DNA from: Ailanthus altissimus
Lineage: Eukaryota > Streptophyta > Magnoliopsida > Sapindales > Simaroubaceae
NCBI GenBank assembly: GCA_946807835.1
Contig: OX327686.1
Span: forward strand, 15,686,001-15,750,000
Direction of reading: 5' to 3'
DNA: 64,000 nucleotides
Positions 59,453-64,000 of this stretch are shown here, piece after piece; the first letter of the stretch is position 1, and every line of letters begins with the position of its first letter. The translations under genes were made by a program, and so were the position numbers. Below the pieces are notes generated by a model. The model made no database searches, had not been told where the DNA came from, and saw only the letters and a list, made by a program, of their open reading frames with translations.

Positions 59453-60371
59453 ACACATGTCAAAGTGTCAATAAATAAATAGTTATTAATAAAAATTGAA
59501 CACATGACATATTTGGATAGGTTCATTTTAATATTAAATTTTAAAATTTTAAAATTATTTTTTAAAAAATAGAACTATCCATTAATGGCAACATCTGGCA
59601 CCAATAGGCTATCGCTGGCCGTTTGACTCTGACAATAAGGCAAAATTTATATCATTGGATTCTATTTTTCCTGATCTACATAATAGTGAGATTATTTTAA
59701 CAAAAAAAAAATCAGAAAGCAGCCAAATATGCAATGAGAGCTAAGGTAGGTGACAGCCACCGATGATGACGTGCACCGCTGACACTGTTGGATAAATAAT
59801 CGACCGATCTATCCAACGGTGTAGGCGATGCATGTCATTGCCATCTAGTTTAACGAGCATTGTCATTTTCGTGGAGAAGGGTGGTGGCCACGACGATGCA
59901 TGTCAAACGGAGCGGCAATGATGTGGCACCACTTGTGGCCACCGCCTCCCATCTAGTTTAACGAGCATTGTCATTTTCGTGGAGAAGGGTGGTGGCCACG
60001 ACGATGCATGTCAAACGGAGCGGCAATGATGTGGCACCACTTGTGGCCACCGCCTCCCATTGATCCCATTGTATATTTGGTTGTCTTTTGGTCTTTTTTT
60101 TTGGTCAAATATGATTTCACTATTATATAGATTACAAAAAATAGAATCCAATTATATAAATTTTGATCATTTTTATTGTCGAAATTCAATGGTCGGCGGT
60201 AGCTCACCATCGCCGAATGTTTATGCTAGTGAAGAGTTTTTATTTTTTTAATAATTTATTCTTAAAAATAAATTTAAAATTTTAAAAATTAATATTAAAA
60301 TTAAAATTGAACTTATTCAAATATGTCACTGTTTAATTTTTATTAATAACTAATTATTTATTGATATGTGA
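59453..60371. mobile_element. Fold-back / MULE-like element with long terminal inverted repeats
   Basis: The left arm (59,453-59,742) matches the reverse complement of the right arm (about 60,064-60,371) almost throughout. Shared stretches include 'agttattaataaaaatt', 'gacatatttg', 'attggattctattttt' and 'ataatagtga'. The loop (59,743-60,063) is GC-rich and holds a perfect 108-bp tandem duplication. No transposase frame. Long arms with an unrelated GC-rich centre suit a non-autonomous Mutator-like or fold-back element. A 9-bp flank duplication was not evident. Confidence 0.8.
59841..60056. repeat. Perfect 108-bp tandem duplication
   Basis: 59,841-59,948 and 59,949-60,056 appear identical base for base. 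The unit is GC-rich (gtggtggccacgacgatgca, ggcaccacttgtggccaccg) and holds its own inverted repeats around 'gtggccac'. Confidence 0.95.
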
Positions 60372-60905
60372 AAATAATATTAATAATTAAATTATTTTTT
60401 TAATAATATATTAATAATTTTAAATATTACAGTACATGTGTATAATTATTAAGAGCAAAATAAATATTATATTAAAATAATTTTATTTCTGTAAAATTTA
60501 ACAATAACCGGAGAATGACAAATTTAAATAATTTAAAATTAGGGAAACAAAATTGGATACTAAACCTTATTTCAAAACAAAATATACTTTTCCCGAAAGG
60601 TAATTTTATTTTACGGTTATCACAATCTTTAACTTTATTATTTATTTACGACATATCATGTTTGCTCCCTCGTCAGAGAAATTATTTCTGAACTGAACTG
60701 TACAGTGTACTGCGTGTAATTGGCTATTCGCTTTTATGAAAAATAAAAGCGGGGGCCGCGTGTAAACTGAAGGGAAAAGTAAACGAAAAGTCTCACCAAC
60801 TTCCTCGTTTTGGTCATGGTGTGACTGGTCTTTGGCAACCAAAAGCACACACTGGTCTTAGTCTAACCTTCATTTTTTCTAAATCTATTTCATACACATA
60901 CACTT
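60372..60905. other. Upstream intergenic region of the kinase gene
   Basis: AT-rich to about 60,640, then more balanced sequence with 'aaataaaagcgggggccgcg' near 60,740. Presumably includes distal promoter; no named element can be supported. Confidence 0.4.
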
Positions 60906-61025
60906 AAAATATAAATAAATCATTTTCTGCTCTCTAAAACCCTAGAGTCTTGAATCTTCATCATCAACGCTCTGCTCCAACGACTTTGCTTCCGAAGATC
61001 CGAAAGAGGAGCCAGAAAACGAAGC
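60906..61025 (+). promoter_or_regulatory. Core promoter and 5' UTR of the MAPKK gene
   Basis: TATAAATAA at 60,910-60,918 lies about 110 bp before the ATG. A CT-rich start-like context follows (ctgctctctaaaaccctag, about 60,927-60,945), then a purine/CT-rich leader. The transcription start is inferred, not seen. Confidence 0.55.
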
Positions 61026-63842
61026 ATGAAGAAGCCAAGCTTAAACGCTAATGTGAAGCTCGAGCTCTCTCTTCCTCCACCCGAAGAAGTCTCCTTCTCC
61101 AAGTTCTTGTAAATCTCGCTTTCCGTCGCTTTTTACGTGTTTGTAAATTACTAAATCGTTGTGTTTAGCGAATCTTGGCGATGAATTTTTTTTTTAATAG
61201 GACGAAGAGCGGCACGTTTATGGAAGGTGATCTGCTCGTTAACAAGGACGGAGTTCGAATTGTCTCTCAAAGTGAAAATGAAGCCGTAAGATATTTTATA
61301 TTTGATTTTGCTTAAAACGATATGAAATAGCAGCCAAAGATTTTGCTTTTAGCTTTTGGATTCTTAAATTACAAAAAAATTATAGAGATTTTTTTTAGAG
61401 CTCCGTGGTTTCTTACTTATTGATTTGTTTTATAAATAGCGGGTAAAGTTCAAATCATATCCTTCTTCAATTTGTCTATAATCGGATGGAGTTTATTGAC
61501 GACTGGCTTATGAAGATGTTAGCGTTTCATGGTGTTTTCTTGATAAACTTGGTTTCAGTTTTTGAATCATCAATTCTTACTCTTAGTGTCTTTGACACAT
61601 CATGCCTCCGCAGCGAACGTCTATTGGTTCATCTAATTCTGTACATGGACTTTCAATTTTTCATCTCTGATTCCTTTGATTTCAACCATCATCAACTCTT
61701 CTGAGTAATTTCTTGCTTCATTTGTCATATGTTTATGTATGTCTGTGTGCTCAGCCACCACCTATCCAGCCATCTGACAACCAGTTGAATTTGGAAGATG
61801 TTGACACAATTAAAGTTGTTGGGAAGGGGAGTGGTGGAATCGTGCAGTTGGTGCAACACAAATGGACTGGCCAGTTTTTTGCCTTGAAGGTATCATGCAG
61901 TTTACAGTAGCTGTTCATGCACATTATTGTTAAATACTTTCCATCCAAGTATGTAAATCTGTGTTCTTGTAAGATTTAAAGAATGCAAAAGTCATTTTAC
62001 TTACTATTATCATGCACTTTACCCTAGCTGTTCTTTTGCTTAGTGTTGCCCTTTCTTATCTGTGATGGAGAATATTTTCAAGGATTATTGTTATTATTTT
62101 TAATCAATGCAATAGCCTGTCACATTTAATCAAAGTGACAATTACTTATCTTGGTATTGGATGGTTGTTGATAATGGTCAATGATAATTGGTGTTTGGCA
62201 TTTATAATGTTTTGAAGGAATCAACAGCATATCTCTAAAACAACTTATGAACTTTACAACTAGAAGTCAATTATAAATTTAAGTTTGATTATTCCATCGA
62301 CTTGGAGAATATATTCCAGTAACTTATTTTCCAATGTTGCATTGAACAGTTGAATACTAAAAATGTTTTCTATAAGCTATTTTCTGTGAAATATATTTGT
62401 CTTAGCAGACCATCTGAAATTTCTCTGCCTTGATCAGATAGAACTGAAGAATTTCTCCGCATCAGATGTATGTTTTATGCAGTTTGCTTTTTCAGATGTC
62501 ATATTTGTTTACGTGAAAGATGTTCAAGATTGAACATAGACCTGCACACACTTTAAGGATGAGTGAGGTGGAGGCCTCTTTCTGTGCTTTTTGTTGTCTC
62601 TGTTTGATCATACGTTCTTTTTCTCATTCTTTTTATGGTCATAGGGCCAAAAGGGTTTGTCAGAATCCGATGAAATCATTGAATTTTTTTATGCACAATA
62701 TTTTAGTAGTCTGATTGTATCAATTTGTGGTCTAAGATATCTCTTAGGTACATTTTGCTCTTTTTTTCATGCTTTAACAAATAAACCTATTAACATCTTA
62801 GATATGTTAGATCTTAAGTTTCTTACATTACCATGTTGGCTTGCTTTCTGAGCTGCCTAATAGTAGACCTTTAGCCTAACTCTTGTAAATCTGTAATAGA
62901 ATTGCTTACAACAGTATCTCTCAACTCATTCTTAAACTCTGACATATTCTCCCTCCTCAGGTTATCCAAATGAATGTTGAGGAGTCTGCAAGAAGGCAGA
63001 TTGCCCAGGAATTGAAAATTAATCAATCATCACAATGTCCAAATGTTGTGGTGTGTTACCAATCTTTTTACATTAATGGTGCCATTTCAATCATTTTGGA
63101 GTACATGGATGGTGGATCTCTAGCAGATTTTCTGAAAAAGGTTAAAACGATTCCAGAAGAGTATTTAGCTGCTATCTGTGAGCAGGTTGAATATTATGAC
63201 TCGTGTACTTTGTTTATTTAAATAAATGCAATGGCTGTTGCCTCAAATTTGTATCCTTTTCCTTTTTTTTCTCTTATCAATGCAGGTGCTCAAGGGTTTG
63301 TTGTATCTTCATCATGAAAAACACATCATCCACAGGGATTTAAAGCCTTCAAATTTGTTGATAAATCATAGAGGAGATGTGAAAATTACTGATTTTGGGG
63401 TGAGTGCGATAATGGCGAGCACCTCCGGGCAGGCAAATACTTTTGTTGGCACATACAACTATATGTCTGTGAGTGATTTAATTATGCATTCTTCTGATGA
63501 CATGTTTTTGGCTTTCATTGGTGTTTTCTACTTCCTTTTGTGACTAAAAGTGTACCTGTATTTCTCTTGTGATTGAAACTTATTAGTTGTTATTTTTCAT
63601 TTCGGTCATTTTATCCAGCCTGAGAGGATTAGTGTAAGCAAATATGGGTATAAAAGTGACATATGGAGCTTGGGATTAGTATTGCTGGAGTGTGCAACTG
63701 GTAAATTTCCATATTCTCCACCAGAGCAACAGGAAGGATGGTCCAGCTTTTATGAGCTTATGGAAGCCGTAGTTGAACAACCACCACCTTCTGCACCTTC
63801 TGATCAATTTTCTCCTGAGTTTTGCTCATTTATTTCTGCATG
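61026..63842 (+). CDS. MKK2: MAP kinase kinase, plant group A (MKK1/MKK2-like), 3' end outside window
   Basis: Six exons joined at GT..AG sites: 61,026-61,108; 61,201-61,285; 61,755-61,889; 62,961-63,185; 63,286-63,468; 63,619-63,842, giving 311 codons plus two bases. The family is about 350-360 residues, so one or two exons lie to the right. It starts [14 protein letters not shown], a basic-plus-hydrophobic MAPK-docking type segment, then [20 protein letters not shown]. Kinase residues: Gly loop GKGSGG (79-84), Lys101, helix-C Glu118, HRDLKPSN (192-199), DFG (212-214), activation loop T222-x5-T228 as in plant MAPKKs, SPE (237-239), SDIWSLG (250-256). All catalytic residues are present. It should phosphorylate a MAP kinase (MPK4 type for MKK1/2 in Arabidopsis) in stress and immune signalling; the exact orthologue is inferred. 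Confidence 0.93.
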
Positions 63843-64000
63843 GTAAAGATTACAAACGAGACAAAATATTGTTTCCTGCCCCATTTTCTTTTTTTGTTGA
63901 TTTATGAAATGATGGGCAAATCTTAGGTAAATGTGGAAATGTGTTTTCTTCTTTTTTCTAGATTCACAAGTTTCAAGAAATGTAGTTAATGTTGGTCAAG
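63843..64000 (+). other. Start of intron 6 of the MAPKK gene
   Basis: GTAAAG donor after the split codon TG|. The AG at 63,959-63,961 (ttttttctag) cannot be the next acceptor, because TG plus the following A makes TGA. The next exon must lie beyond the window, or use another site. Confidence 0.7.

Noticed and set aside
63962..64000. Possible exon 7 after the AG at 63,959-63,961
   Set aside because: Exon 6 ends with the partial codon TG; joining to A gives TGA, and the sequence does not resemble the MAPKK C-terminus.
1..64000. tRNA, rRNA or organelle-derived sequence
   Set aside because: No cloverleaf gene or rRNA-like block was recognised on either strand by eye. The tRNA-like motifs seen are retroelement primer sites.

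Overview
This is an AT-rich window from a flowering-plant nuclear genome, probably a eudicot. The plant call rests on Athila-like Ty3/gypsy and Ty1/copia retroelements with plant-type primer sites, and on a multi-exon MAP kinase kinase of the plant MKK1/MKK2 class at the right edge. About 95 percent of the window (1 to roughly 60,370) is transposable-element sequence and relics. The only gene that looks alive is the kinase, starting at 61,026 and running off the window.

The main structure is a deep stack of nested LTR retrotransposons, readable because many insertions keep matching 5-bp target-site duplications (TSDs). 1-5,983 is an Athila-like gypsy relic on + (gag and protease remnants; RT and integrase deleted). 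6,040-6,330 is a stray copia RT fragment on +. Copia A (minus) runs from about 6,345 to 31,270. Inside it sit a solo copia LTR (9,397-11,432, TSD CCATT) and a whole second element, copia B (minus, 11,761-27,707). Copia B carries three solo LTRs of its own: 14,208-16,935 (TSD GCCTT), 20,073-21,431 (TSD GATAT) and 21,779-24,550 (TSD ACACT). Copia A itself lies in the integrase of a further Athila-like element, gypsy D (minus, about 31,271-43,048). Gypsy D is also split by a solo gypsy LTR (31,833-37,319) that holds a deleted copia (32,764-36,922), and by another solo LTR (39,838-41,237, TSD CCTAT). Gypsy D lies against an older copia RNase H remnant (43,049-43,830), which carries a hAT-like MITE.

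44,000-55,530 holds unclassified repeat sequence, a degenerate array of about 35-bp palindromic units split by a solo gypsy LTR (46,159-47,593, TSD ATTAT), a 2.65-kb LTR in inverted orientation to the one at 21,779, a gypsy gag relic, and a solo copia LTR (53,446-55,525, TSD CTAAG). 55,531-60,371 holds a GATC-rich AT tract, a 1.4-kb poly(A) retroposon with its own target duplication, and a fold-back element with arms of about 300 bp and a perfect 108-bp tandem duplication in its loop.

The retroelement proteins are dead: stops, frameshifts and lost catalytic residues, many explained by C-to-T or G-to-A changes as expected for methylated DNA. Nothing here works as a pathway. The biology is a TE graveyard ending about 650 bp upstream of a signalling kinase. 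I found no convincing new functional system. The most unusual objects are the palindromic minisatellite, the fold-back element, the unidentified retroposon, a GC-rich palindrome module repeated in the gypsy LTRs, and an antisense reading frame shared by diverged copia LTRs. All alignments, boundaries and counts were made by eye.
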